This document shows, piece by piece, positions 21,501-35,112 of a DNA stretch of 64,000 bases. Numbering within the stretch: the first letter of the stretch is position 1; each line of letters starts with the position of its first letter. Under the pieces are notes generated by a model. That model saw only the letters and a list, made by a program, of their open reading frames with translations, had not been told where the DNA came from and ran no database searches. Position numbers and translations under genes: made by a program. Source of the DNA: Monosporascus cannonballus (Eukaryota > Ascomycota > Sordariomycetes > Xylariales); contig QJNS01000060.1 of NCBI GenBank assembly GCA_004154925.1, forward strand, positions 62,001-126,000, in the 5' to 3' direction.

Positions 21501-24500
21501 AATTTCGATTTTACTGATATTGTTAAACAGATCTTCTGTTGAATTACAATTATTTCTATTAATTAATTCCCATTTCGAAACAATATACTTAATTAAAATA
21601 TAGTGTTACGACAATAAAATAGTACCTATTTTAACTCTTTTAATTTATACTTAATATTTATAATTAAAATTCTTAAAATATTAAATAATTATATAAACGT
21701 GATCTCTTCAATTTTTAGCTTTATTATTTTAATTATTTTTATACTTTTTAATTTAATGTTTCCAAACCCTTTTCCACTATGTAACTATTTAAAGCCGTTT
21801 TACAATCTAAATAGATTTTAATTTTTTCCTATGAAGTAAGTTTAAGCTTTTTCTTGATATTTTTGTTATTCTTAATTTCTTATTACTTTACTAATTGTTT
21901 ATTCATTAACGTGCCGTACTTAAAGATATTATCTATATTTATTTTCTTTACTTAATACCTTTTTGAAAAAAAATGTTTTTATATACATTTATTATTATGA
22001 ATTTCATTTTATTTTTACATTCGCTGAAATTTTTCTTGTTTATCAGATTACTTAATAGGTATACAATAAATTAATATAAACCGTTAATTATTTATATTAA
22101 GCATTAATACGTTTATTGTTTTAAAATACTAAATAACTTTATTTTTAAAAAATCACTTTAAAGCAAGATACTTGTTTTTAAAGTATTTTATCGTTTTTTG
22201 TAACAAAACAAAATATTGTAATTTTAATATCAAGATTTTAATTTTTCGATAATGTTGGTTAATTAAGTTTCAAGCTATCGTAAAATAAACTATATTCGAT
22301 ATATTAAAACGTATAAAATTCCAATTAACATTAAATGTACAGTTTCTTAATCTTTTGAACTTGTTCTTTCTATAATTACTTCCTTTGAAAAATCATCCAA
22401 TTTAAATAAATTATATATACGTTTCATTTTTTCTTTTCGAAGAAAAACCGTTTTTATCGATCGGTTAATTTTAGAATATTGTCGAGAATTATATTATATT
22501 TAAAATATATTCATTAAATTTAAACTTCAAAAATCCTATATTAATAGTTATTATATAAAAGTAAACTAGCTTTTTCCATATTCAAAAATAACTTATATAT
22601 ATATATTACGTATCCTTATTTGGTACAGAAGTAATAAAATTGTTTTTGAAGGTTACCAAATGCACATTTATGTCCTCGTTAATTATTTTGGTAGTTACTT
22701 TATATACGATAAAACTTTATCTTATTAAATCTATTAAATTAATAGCTTATTAATCTTAATAAAAATTTATTATCATTATATTAAAATGACTGCATAATTC
22801 TATAAATGTTTATTTTCTTTTTAAAATAATTAGGATTTGAAATTTATTGTATTTAAATAGTTTTTAATATCTATAACGTATTATTAATTTCCAAAACATA
22901 ATTATGCTCAGCATATAAAATAATTTTAATTCTAAAATTAATTTATTAAAAAATAGAAACATCTCATTATCGCGCTGTATATATTTATTAAAATTTAAAT
23001 AGCACCGTAATTAATAATCGGTTTTAATCCTTATATGTAATTAATTTAATTTTATCAAAACCTAAATTTTTAATTAATATTATAATAATATTACAGGGTA
23101 ATATATATCCAGTTTCGAACGTAATAAATAAAATATTAAATGGATTTGAGAAATAATTAATTAAAAACCGTTTTAATAAATTTTCTCTATATTTGTTTTT
23201 ATTCGTAAGTCTACTTGTAAATTTGATCTTTTTTAACCACAATATAAACCTGAATAAATGATTTTCAATTAAATTAGCGATTCTAATTAAATATATTATA
23301 TTAAATATATTTTCTTACATTTCTTAACTATATTTGTACAATTTAAAGTTCGTTTAATTTATAATATAAAAGGTTTTAAAATGTTTTTCACCGCTTTTTT
23401 CCAAATTATAATCTTTTTTAAAAATAACATCAATTTAAATTTTCATATAAATATTTGTCTAATAAAATCCTTAATACTTTTCGTTCATATAAACGTATAT
23501 TTCCAATATAATTTACAGATATTTTTAAATTAATCGGTAACGCTAATACTAAAAAGGCAAAGATTTGAAAAAGTAAACGTATCTAGTAATACTCTAAAAA
23601 GAACAAGCGTATATATAATACTAACTAAAACTCCGCATTTCTATTAATTAAAATATTTTAACGTGCAATTTCAAAATTTAATATTATAAATTGATCAAGA
23701 ATTTACGAAGAACTTAGAGATAAATGAAATTTATTATTTTTAAACCTTTTAATAATGTTTTCTAGCATTTTTCGGAGCCGATCTCGGTTTTAATTAATAA
23801 GCGGCTTTAAAAAACTAATAAAATTACTTGAAAATAATTCGATAATAACTTTTTTTCGGATTTAAGTTGAAATATTTAATAACGTTTAATAATATTTAAC
23901 GTTAAAATTTCATCCATTTAAACGCTAAGATATTTCAAAACAAGTAATAACTTTTATTATATCGCAATTCTCAATAATTTCAACAGACTTTTAATAAATA
24001 ACCTAAATACTAACGAGATGTATTTATAAAAAAGAATAACATAAAATTAATAAAATTTAAAAGCTCAATTTTATTATTCGAGTAAATAAATACAAAGAAA
24101 TTTAATGTCTTTAATATTTTTGTTTACATTTTTGGAATCTTTGCATTTATATTAAAATATTATTATCTTCTTTTACATCAGCAAACTTATTTTCTATACT
24201 CGGTATAATATTACCTTTAAATACCGCACTAGATTATTCTCAATTTCAGTATCAATATTTCTCAATAAAGTTTCTTGCCAAAATAGTTTTATTAATTAAT
24301 ATTACCAAATCTCGACATATGTCTTAAAATAAAGCGTACATAAGATACTTACTTATTAAAACGGAAATATTTTAAAATATAATGTTTAATAAATTAGGTT
24401 TCCTTTTTAATTATGTTAAAACCTATTAATCTTTTTTAACAATTTTTTTCCTGAACGAAATTATAGGTTTTACAACCGCATTCTTTTTTACTTATATTAT

Positions 24501-25916
24501 TAATTTCATTTATAATATTAAATATATTAGATTTATGGTAACGTTCATATAGTTAAGATTTATCTAAATATATAGCGAATAACATATTGCTAATTTTATA
24601 ATTTAAATATACTAACTTTTGGTAATTAAGTTTAATCAATTAAATTAATTGATTCCTAATTTTTTATACATTCGCATTTATTGTTTCACTTTAAATATTT
24701 GAAATGGGTTTTTTACATAACATGATTTCAAACGATACGTTATATCCTAAATTTTATCGTTAATGTGTAATAAAAGTAATTACGCCATATTTCTAAAGTT
24801 ATATATGCTTAAATACATAAATTTTCGAAATCGGCTAAATGGAAACTTTATTTATGACGAAATTCCATAACATTTACCTCCTAAATATCTTCTTAAAATA
24901 ATAATATTTTAACATATTTTCAGCCTTATTAACTATTTGCACTGATAGTATTTCATAAAACGTAATATTCATTTTTATATTCCTGTAATCGAAATTATAA
25001 TCACCTGCGTTAATTAAAACTCTATTTTCTTCAGATATTAATCGGAAATTCAAAATTAGATTCACAACTTTTTAAAATAAAATTTCTTTTCTTAGTAACT
25101 AAATAAATTAAGTTAAAATAAAGTTGGTTTTAATTAATACAAATCATTATATAATCTTATAATCCCCAGAAGAATTTCCAAAGTAAAAAGCCTAAACCGA
25201 TTATATTAATAATATTAAATTTTGATAATTAAAATATTAGCAAAAACATAATTCTTAGTAATCGTAATAATATTCGATTTTTTTAGATGTTATTTCTATG
25301 GCGAAAAAGAACTTCTAAATATATTTACAAGATTCTAATTTTGTAATCAGCCGAGGCCTATCATAAGCGTAACACTCTGTCCCACTTTGATAATTATCGT
25401 CTTTATTAATCAGAAACCGGTTTGATTTGCTGTTTAATAATTTTAATTTTATTACATTACAAAAGATATAAATTAACCGTTTCTTTAGTAATACTAAAAA
25501 TAAGATCTTAATTTAGTACATATGCTGGTAATATTTTAATAAAAGCTTTTAATAATAAAACACCCCGGGTTTTTAACGTCTTTTTCGTATTTACTTTCTA
25601 ATAACGTCAAAATACGCGGTACCGATTTTGTAATTTTCGCCAATAACGTAATATTATTAAAAGTTAAAGTTATTAATTCTTATAAGAAACTGTGGCAACT
25701 TTAAGTTGTATTTTCGATATATCAGAAAAAAGGATTTAATGGTTAATTTAAATCGGCCCTTATTATTAACAAATAAATTTTTTAAAATTAATTCTAGAAA
25801 GCGTTTTTATATTTGTAGTATCATATATATAATATTAAAAATTTCTGTTTTGCAGTCGAAAAGAATATTTCGTTAATTTTAAAAGCGAGTTATTTGTAGC
25901 CGCTTTAAGTATATGT
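18594..25916. other. Unassigned RIP-mutated AT-rich DNA
   Basis: About 7.3 kb with very low G/C and stops in every frame. Longest open frames are 60-80 codons of Leu/Ile/Lys/Asn/Tyr-rich sequence, as expected by chance in such DNA. No LTR ends, TIRs or protein motif could be matched by eye. It probably contains decayed transposon DNA nested in the outer GypA element. A dinucleotide run (TA) lies near 18858-18875. Confidence 0.5.
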
Positions 25917-25921
25917 AAGAT

Positions 25922-26342
25922 TGTTATGACCTAACTGTTTTAGCTCTTGGAAACGGTCGGAGCCTTGGGAAAGCCAAGCTCCGACTAAACCAAAAAGTTA
26001 CGTGACTGGCTCAAAGAGCTCAAGGGCCCTGACTGGTTAAAGGAGCTTGAGCCAGTGGAGCATCAAAAGGGCTTAAGGGGGCTCAAGAGGACTCAGTTAA
26101 GAAAGTGTTGTTAAGCCGTGATAAGTTCTTTGAGCCAAAACAAGGATATATACATTCATTATTTCCTTAATTTAAATAACTTCAGCTTATAACACTTTTT
26201 AAGACCAACAATTTGTTATGCACTTTTGGTATTGCGATACGTAATTAAATTGCTTTATTTCTCAAAAGTCTCAAAATACTGCTGCTAACATAAACCAGTA
26301 CGATTAAGATTTAATAATTGGTTAAACCGCCTAGCCGTGACA
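25922..26342 (+). repeat. GypB solo LTR (421 bp) with 5-bp duplication AAGAT
   Basis: It runs from TGTTATGACCTAACTG to GCCTAGCCGTGACA and is flanked by AAGAT at 25917-25921 and 26343-26347. The first half is of normal composition with GGAGCCTTGGGAAAGCC, the ACGTGACTGGC block and repeated GGGCTCAAGRGG-type motifs; the second half is colinear with other GypB LTRs (ends GGTTAAACCGCCTAGCC). Plus orientation. Light RIP only, so a comparatively recent insertion that lost its body by LTR recombination. Confidence 0.93.
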
Positions 26343-26347
26343 AAGAT

Positions 26348-29300
26348 GAATACAATCGAGAAATCATTCTAAATTATCCTGTACTAATACCTAAATAAAT
26401 ATTATTGCTTCAAGTACCTGAGTCAATATCATAACTGGTGTTATTATTGCATAAATATATAATTAATATAAAGGTTTATTTAATTTTATGTTATGGGATA
26501 TTTAGGTTATTGGTATTCTAATATGCTTGGTCTGTATTTATATTTTGTTTGTTAATTTTGCTGAATTTTCTGTTATTAGTTAGCTTTTCGTTATATTAGT
26601 TGGTTAATTTGAAAAATGTGGCATCAAGTTTAAAAATTCTGAATATTATAAAAATAATATTTAAAAAAACTATTTAGATTAAGTTTAAAGTTTTAATAGT
26701 ATATATAATATTGGGCTTTACGGATATCCGACAACTTAATCGAAGGTTTATTATATTATTAACATCAAAATGCCAAAAATTCATTTTAATTATAAGCTAA
26801 TGGTTTGACAAAGAAATACTAATTTAAAGTTCTGAAAATACAATAACGATATATCGAAAAACGCTGGAAATATAAAGATTTTTATTATATTTAACTTACT
26901 TACTTTTAATACTATCGTTACGATTACCTTTTAATTTATAAATAATTAATTCACTGAATTAATTACTTCAGCAGTCTTAATATACTAATGTTAACTGTTA
27001 AATGCCTTTAACGATTTAATAATATAGATTATAATTTAATTCAAGTATTAATACATTTATGAAAACAAGATTTAATAATAATATAAACAAAAAAATGTTA
27101 CTAATAAAGAGCAAAGTGTTATAAACGTTAAAGTTTAAAAACAAATATAGAATCAACGGATTTTAAAAAAGTACATAAAATAATAATAATATGCAGCGTT
27201 TCTTAAGATAATATAAAAAAGCCTGTTTAAATGTTTTCGATATAAAAAGTGTTTAAAAAGTTTAATATAAATAATCAAGTTCGTTATAATATAATTGCAG
27301 TTTCTTTATTCTAATAAACGGATATCTGTCTTAATGTTTAAAATATATTTACACTATATTCAATATATCTTATATTCAGATGACTGTCATATAATTCTTT
27401 AGATAACAGATGTTTTAATCTCGTTATATATATTTTCATATCGAGAGTATTGATAAAACAACCTAAAACATCGATTTAAGTCAATTTTGAATATGAGTTT
27501 GAAAAACCTAAAATAATTTAAATTTGAGAATTGAAACTAAATTAAACGTATTAAGGTTTTAAATGCGTCAAATATAAAAAAGGTTAAAAGGATTAAATGA
27601 CAGAATATTAGTTTACGTATCAACATTTAGCCTCAATTTATGAATTAAATTTAATTAATTAAGATTCATAACGGCATATAATCAAAATATTAACGCTTAA
27701 AGATATGTCGGCATTTTCGTAACTTTTAAAAATCTGCCGTATTTAGAATATAATTTTATAAATATATAAGTCTGAAAAATCTTTAAAGTTATTACTTATA
27801 AAATAGAGATAAAACTAAAGCATAGGAGAATGTTAATATATATACTTTCGTATAAAATCATGAAATATAAATTAGTATTTGTTTTTTAAACTACGTACTT
27901 TCTTACTTTAATATATTATGTCATTTGTAATAAAAAAAAGTTGGAATAATATTCATATTTCTAATATTAATTACGTTTAAACAATGAATTACGATATTAT
28001 TCTGTTTAACAGAATTGCAAAATGTAAATATTAAGCCCATTACTCTTTAAATAATTAAAAGATATTTTTATTAAATGTTAATCTATAAAAACAATCTATA
28101 TTAATGATTTTTAAATAAAAAAATATTTAATTAAATAATTTGATTATATATAATTTAGTATTGTTCAAGCTTTTACAGAATATTGTAGCTAAATACTTAA
28201 TGTTAAAATATCCTCTTTATTTATATATGTTTTATATAAAATTGTGTCATAAAGGATTGAAAAATCAATTTTGAAGTTCGAAAAGAATTAAATCGAAAAT
28301 GTTTGATTTTTTAAACATTTAATGAAATTTACATATCAAGAACCGACCCCAAAAAGTACTGAAATATATTTAATATAATATAGGTTTTCTATTTATTTTA
28401 ATAATGTTCCAGATTTTCTATATTTTCTGTTTATAATATTTATATATTTGGTTAACATTTGAACTATTCCAAATTACTGCATATATTATGTTATATTGTC
28501 AAAGCCAAGTCTTAATTTAATATCCTTCGTTGATATTAAGGTATTTAAATCATGATAATAAAACTTCACCGAAGTTTCAAGTAAGGAATCAAAACATGCT
28601 TTAAATTATAAAGAAATGAGAAAATCAAATTGGATCATAAATTAAAAATAAGAGAAAGTATAAAACGTTTATTAAAAATTGAAAATATAATGGAAAATAA
28701 ATAAAATAGAGAAAAAACATTATAACTCGAAATGTTAACTAAAAACCCAGTGGAGAAGTTTAAATTACAAATACTTGAAAATCTATCACGTCGTAAAAGA
28801 TTAATTTATAACCATATATCTATATTACAATTAATATAATGTTAACTTATTTTTACATTTTTCTATAAAAGGGCAAGCCTTTCCATTGTAAATATAACTT
28901 AATATAAGGTAAAGTATTACGCTTATTATTAGCTTCGATTAATTGAAAAATCCGTCTTACGTATATATATTAACCGGTTCTTTTTCGCCCTTAAATAACC
29001 CTAAAAAACAATTTTGGTATAACCGGTTATTCTGTTTTTAAATACTTGCATTATTAAAAGGTAATACAATAAATGTAATCGGATTAAGTTTTATATTTTG
29101 GTGGTTCTCTTTCGTATCATAATATAACGTTTTTATTTGCTTGTTTCAGCATTAAACTCTTCCTATTATATTTCGTTATAATATAAAAAAAACAAAGAGA
29201 TCTTGAAATTTAACAGACCCCAAGAATATCAACGATTATACAATAGTAAAATTTATGTTTTTGAAAAACTACAAAAGTAGATGGACAGAATTTGATGAGA

Positions 29301-30445
29301 ATTAGGAATATAATTATGAAAACCTTTTAAAATTATTAAAAGCTAAAGAAATATAATTTGATAAAATTGCGCAAGATAATTAAATAAAATCTAGATATTA
29401 TAACATTGATAAAAAGGTAAATGTAATTTGTTATAAGGCGTAAAATTAGTATTCAGTTATAAGTATATGGAGTAAAAAATACAATATTATATATTAAAAG
29501 CCTGAATATTGGCGTATATTTACTTAAGAGCGCAATTGAAGAAATCAAACAATATGAAATATAAAAATTTACGGGTTGATTTACTTAATATTAGTATTTC
29601 CTATTTTCTTTTTAAAGAATTTAATGAAAATCTTATTAGTTTATATTGTTAAAAGATATCATTTCGATAAACACAAAATTCTAAAAACGGTTATTTTCGT
29701 CAGAAAATTGATTTTGTGTTTAAATCTAGCATTAAATATTTTTAGAATAAACGATATTAAAAACAAGTTTTTAACAGTATATTCATCTCAAATAAACACA
29801 CAAATAAAACGAATAAATTACCTATTACAAAAATGTTTTAATATCTACGTTAATAATCAAGACACTTATGTTATAAACGTACTAATATTAATATAAATGC
29901 ATTATAATATATCGGTCGACGAAAATATAAAGCTGTTTTTATTTATAACATTATAGAAAGGGAGTACAAACTATTAGGAACCGGCTTTTTACAACATCAC
30001 TCAAGTATTAAAAATAAAAACGTTAAACATGAAAATCAAAATATATAAACTTAGTTTTATTTTAAATTATTATTTCGTGAATAAAAATATGGTAATTTCG
30101 AAATCAAAAAGGAGTAAGGAATTAATTCAGTCGAAATGATTTAAAATTTATTTAATAAGTTAAACAAAATATGGTAACGTATAATATTATATAAATCAAA
30201 TTTAAAAGGGCAAATACTAAACTAGATTGCAAATTTCATAATCTATGTAAAATTAATAAATTTCTGTTCAAAATTATCTAGTCAATATCACGATTTAAAG
30301 TATAAAATATATCTCCAATTTCATGTTTGTTTTATTTAAACCACTAGGAAAAAACGCCTTTTAAAAATAAAGATAAAAATCGAAAAGAAAAACCGACTAC
30401 AAAATGCGAAATAAAAAATGATTAAATTTAAATATTGCTAAAAAT
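26348..30445. other. Unassigned RIP-mutated DNA, right end leading into GypA pol
   Basis: About 4.1 kb of AT-rich DNA. The right end should be GypA integrase, since a GypA chromodomain follows at 30446. The rest shows no assignable motif. A 106-codon open frame at 29576-29896 has no recognisable domain and low-complexity composition; I do not call it a gene. Confidence 0.45.
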
Positions 30446-31150
30446 AAAATTCAATATTTAATTAAATAGGGATATTATGTATATTAAAAAAGCTTTTAGC
30501 AATCTCTTCAGTATTTAAAGAACACGAAAGACCTAGTTAAAACGTTTTACACTTAAAATTCAAACTAACTATTCCTAATATAACAAAGATTGCGGACGAT
30601 AATGATCTCGTCTTCGGATCAACCTCGACAGCATTTCAATCGAAGAAAATAAAAGCTTCCGCCATGGTGTTTATGGTTAAAACAAGCCGGACTTTATTTT
30701 TCTCTTTATGACGTTATTCCTTCTTTTCTTTTCCGTTTTTTTAGTTAATTTAATTGTAAATTCTTTTTTAACATTTTTACGCCAATTTTTTAAAAAAGGT
30801 TTTACTAAAGCCGTAACCGTTTAACGGGTTAATAAACTTTGTTACTTTTTTTTCTGTAACCATTTATTGAGTTTATAATTTACTTTCGAATTCGCCATAT
30901 TTTTGTACTAACGCTTTTGAATTTCGTTTCTATTGTTTAAAAACTTTAAATTAAACCGTTAAAAGCAAAGCGTTCATAATAAATATAGCAACTGAAAATT
31001 TAGTGCGTTTAGATATAAAAATAAGCATTTTACTGAAACGCGAATAATCACAATACAGAAAAACATTAATATTAATTTTTAATTCAATAAATACAGGTAT
31101 CGCGAAAATCGCGTTGAAGTAAACGAAGTTTTATTTTTATCGAATGCGAT
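30430..31150 (-). pseudogene. Decayed antisense ORF of GypA (homologue of 39162-39884)
   Basis: The minus strand is colinear with the plus strand of 39162-39884. A better-preserved block at about 30590-30690 reads TMAEAFIFFD, stop, NAVEVDP on the minus strand, matching MDAVLKAFISLDWNAESLNL of the other copy. The lysine-rich coiled-coil part is also recognisable (about 30700-30950). Position and orientation relative to the 3' LTR and chromodomain are the same in both copies. Full of stops; extent estimated from the other copy. Confidence 0.65.
30446..30553 (+). pseudogene. GypA chromodomain relic (C-terminus of integrase)
   Basis: The frame reads KIQYLIK, stop, GYYVY, stop, KSF, stop, QSLQYLKNTKDLVKTFYT. 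This matches the chromodomain pattern (KYLVKWKGYxxxxxTWEPxxxLxNAxxLVxxF), with three Trp/Gln/Glu positions turned into stops by RIP. It sits about 700 bp before the GypA 3' LTR at 31256, as does the homologous segment in the copy at 39814-39923. It marks GypA as a chromovirus. Confidence 0.75.
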
Positions 31151-31255
31151 GTATTATGATGCAATAAACCGAAAAACTTTTAAAAGCTTATTTTATCGAA
31201 AAGAGTAACTTGTCGTTTTATCTTTAAAACAAAAGTCTTTGAAAAAAGTAAATAA

Positions 31256-31660
31256 TATTATAAATCAGAAATTTTTGTTTTAGAAAACCTTGTTTTTAAA
31301 GCTTAATATAAATCATTACGAGTAAATCTAGATTAAAAAGATTAAGCTAGTTAAACGTGATTTACGTAATTCAGATAATTTGAGGCGAATTAAACAGATG
31401 CAATAAATTTATAATATATTTTCTATAAATTATATAATTAATAAATACATTTTCTTTAAAAATAGTTACTTACCCAATCTGGCTCTTTAACTATTAATTT
31501 AAGTTTTAAATTAACAGTATTTTTTTACATCATGCGAAATATGTATATACGTTTTAACGAATCTATTATTGTTTTATTTCTCGCCTTGTTTTTCTTTTCA
31601 AATTAAAACTCTTTTCTAATATTGGTTATATTTCATTGTAGGCGTGTAATAGAATCGATA
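31256..31660 (+). repeat. GypA LTR, strongly RIP-mutated (3' LTR of the outer element)
   Basis: It starts TATTATAAATCAGAAATTTTTG (TG to TA) and is colinear with the GypA LTRs through blocks such as ATAGTTACTTACCCAATCTGG and ACGAATCTATTATTG. A purine tract GAAAAAAGTAAATAA (31241-31255) precedes it, like the GAAAATAA tract of the other copy, so it is a 3' LTR in plus orientation. The likely 5' partner is the LTR at 6667. The right end is blurred (plus or minus a few bases) and no target duplication is legible. Confidence 0.75.
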
Positions 31661-34600
31661 TTTTTATGTTTAAACAAGTATTAATATTTGCTACAATTTG
31701 GTAAGTTCAGGTAGTTTATATTTTGCAAAATATATTTAATTTATTCGATAATATATATTGTGGTAAACATTTATTTGATATAAATTCGTGACTTTAAAAT
31801 TTAATAAATAATTAAATATTTAAATGTTATAGCTTGCAAGCTCTTACTCAATTATACTGTAAAATATTACACAACATTGCGCCTATTATAATTATTCACC
31901 AACAATAGCGAAATTGAATCGATTTACGAAATTTTTAAAAAAGATTTAAAATTAAAAACAGGGAATATTTCGGAGCTTACATTAAGCAAGTAGTTGAGTT
32001 ATCCGATTTCGGTTTAAGAAAAATAATTTTCTTGAATACTTTATGACAATATAAGGTTTTTTAATTAAGTAAAGAATTAACGCCATTATTCCCAAAAACC
32101 TTATCTGGAATACTTAACGAATTTAAATAATATTTTATAAAACATTAAAGAACATTTGAAAATTCTTTAAACTGCAATGCCTTAATACAATTTCCCTAAG
32201 AATATAGTTTTTAAATTTAAAACGAAACCCACTTGACCATTCTTTCGATTTCATAATTTAATCTTATTTTATAAACACTGTTTATAATAACAAAAATTAT
32301 AAAAAACTGAATTCCTTGTTTTGACATAATGCTTAGAAAATAATTTATATCATTTTTCAAATACCGAATCAGTAAACGGTAAACGGTTATAAATATTACG
32401 AAATATTCAACAAGACCTTGTGAAAAATGAAATAAAGAATGAAAGAAAGAGTAAAAGCCGAAATATAACTTGATATATTATAATAAACACGCTTATATTT
32501 ATCTATGATAAAACTTTAATATTATTAGTTTTAAACTTTAATTATTACAGAAAAACATTAAAAGTTATATTTTTTCAGTAATTTTAAAAATGAAATTATT
32601 AAAAAATCCGTTTACTCTAAATTGATCTAAACTTTTAGTTATTTTAACAGTATTAATAATTAATATGATTGATTTACAATACGATAAAAAAAAGTCAAAG
32701 TTCAAATATTCAGTAATATCAAAATTTCAATACGTTGTAAATCTTAATACATTTTTATCCAATAATAAATATTTTGATATATTTTATAATTGAATTTAAA
32801 TCTTAATTAATATTAATATTATATTAAAAAGGTTTAAAGTTGAGTTAATTGTTTTACTTTTAATCAAATCAGATACACATTAAATAGTTATAAAGTATTT
32901 AAAAAGTTTTAATTAAATAGTTAAATATTTAATCTTAATAAATAACTGGAATATAATACGAAGACTGTAGCCAAAGAATTAATATAATTTAATAACGAAA
33001 TACGTAACTCGGAGCATCCTAATAAAAGATTTAATATGAGCTCTTAAAAGATAAGAAATTAAGATAGTAAATATTTGAATGATTTTAAAATAATTTTAAA
33101 ATAATTACAACGTATTAAAGCTATATAAGATATACATCTTCCGGCACGTTAATTCGGTTTAATAAATTTTAAAATAATTGTATAGCCGGTTAAACACTAT
33201 TTTAAAGACGAATAAACGCAGGTCTATTTATTAACATGTGACGCCAAAATAATAAAAAAAGATGCAATTTCTTTTTAATAAATTATTATAAATACAAACA
33301 ATAAAGAATAATACAGATCTTGTCAAGTTACTACCGGATAAGATAAAGTGAATTAATATACCGCTTAATAACGACTGCGAAAAAATATATCTGGAAATAA
33401 ATATAGGGTTCTCTTTTATTTTTACAATGTATTTATCAAATAAAAAAGCATTAATATAAGTTCAAAACGAAAGCATTATTAAACATTTATTATTAGTTTG
33501 AATTCTTAATTGATATTCATTATAATTTTAGAAAACGAAAAACTTAATAAAAATTGATATTTTACGCCAAGCGTTTAAACAGCGGTAGTAAGAATATAAT
33601 TTTATAAAATTAAGTATAACAAAGATGAAATAAAGTTATTTCAGAAAAGAATCATTTTAATAAAATGAAAAGTAATTAGCGGGATTTGGAATTTCAATAT
33701 ATTGGTAACAACGGTAAAAATACGTAATAAAATATAGGTTAAAAAGAGATTCTAGGCAGATTCGATAAATTTAAAAAGCAATTAAATAACAAACGTTATT
33801 TCTAAAACCGTTCTAATATAATAAAGATTCAAAAATTTAAAAAACATTTTTATAAAAATATTTAAAGTTAATAATAAAATTTATTAATCGGTTTATTATC
33901 TCAAATGTATGTATAGAAATATATTCATATATTTTAACGGTGCAACATGATATTTCTTTGTGCAAAGTATTTTAGACTGAAGCATATTGATCAATTTAAA
34001 TCAATATACAAACATAAGTTTCCACTTTATACACATTTAAAACCGAATACTAAGACTTTATTTACCAACATAAAATAACAAAATCCCAAATTAAGTATTT
34101 TGAAAGCTTAATATAAAAACAACCTTAAATACTTTATGTCGACTGGTGTTTATAAAGAAACTACGATATAATTTTCAATATAATATTTATTAATTAGAAT
34201 AGTTTTTCTATTCATTAAAAAATTGATTAACGACATTGCATTTTATTGTTTACTAATTGATAAAATATAAGAAACACGATATTTTAAAATTTAAATAAAT
34301 ATAATAACGAGAATCAGCATAAGAATATAAACAATATATTAGTATTTAAAAGAATAAAATATAATACTGTTTCATAAATAATATACTACATTTGAATATC
34401 ATTATAAAACAGGATTGAAGAAATTATATAACAATTCATATTAATAATTAGAAATATCGAAAACTAAGTTAAATTGATATTATCATAAAATAAATATAAA
34501 TCTTTTTTTTAAAAAATCAAGTATAAAATTACTAAAACATATCAAATAAAATTATATCACCTTTTTAAAAGGGTTTGTTAATTAGATTTTACGTTACTTA

Positions 34601-34726
34601 TAATTTTAACAAAATTAAACTGCGCGTTTTTATAAAATATTTAAAAACTTAATGTTGTAAAAGATAAATTTAATTTTTTATGTTCTTGATCAAGTATTTT
34701 ACCAAATCTGTATTAGAACATAAACA
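31661..34726. other. Unassigned RIP-mutated AT-rich DNA
   Basis: About 3.1 kb between the GypA 3' LTR and the left LTR of GypB-2. Stops in all frames; nothing recognised. It must be the target DNA into which one or both elements inserted. Confidence 0.5.
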
Positions 34727-35112
34727 TGTAACAGCGAAGTGTTTAACCAATTATTAAACGTAAATCGTACGAGCTAATATTGATAGAAATATCGTAGATT
34801 TTAAATAATAAATAACTTGTTTAAGTTGCGTAATACCACAGCTATTTTAATTAACGAAATTATATCACAAATTATTGTTATCTAGAAAATGGAAATAACG
34901 AACTTAAAGATTCTATTTTTGGCTTAAAACCTTTAAATGGCTTAATTTTTTAATTTTTTTAATCATTCTTGGTTATTTTTATTCAACTTTTAAACTTTAA
35001 GCTGCTAAAGATTTTAAAACCTTTGAACCTATTACGGAATTAATTGTTATATCGGATTTAATTTCTTTATTCGGATCATTTATGTCTTTAGGAAACTAAT
35101 TAAATTATAATA
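34727..35112 (-). repeat. GypB-2 3' LTR
   Basis: On the minus strand it starts TATTATAATTTAATTAG and ends GGTTAAACACTTCGCTGTTACA, colinear with other GypB LTRs, including TACGATTTACGTTTAATAATTG near the end. 386 bp, fully RIP-mutated. Also directly alignable with 55521-55910 in the same orientation. Confidence 0.8.

Noticed and set aside
29576..29896. 106-codon plus-strand frame in AT-rich DNA
   Set aside because: Composition is Leu/Ile/Asn/Lys/Tyr only, as chance frames in very AT-rich DNA are; no motif, and it lies where GypA pol or a nested insertion is expected.
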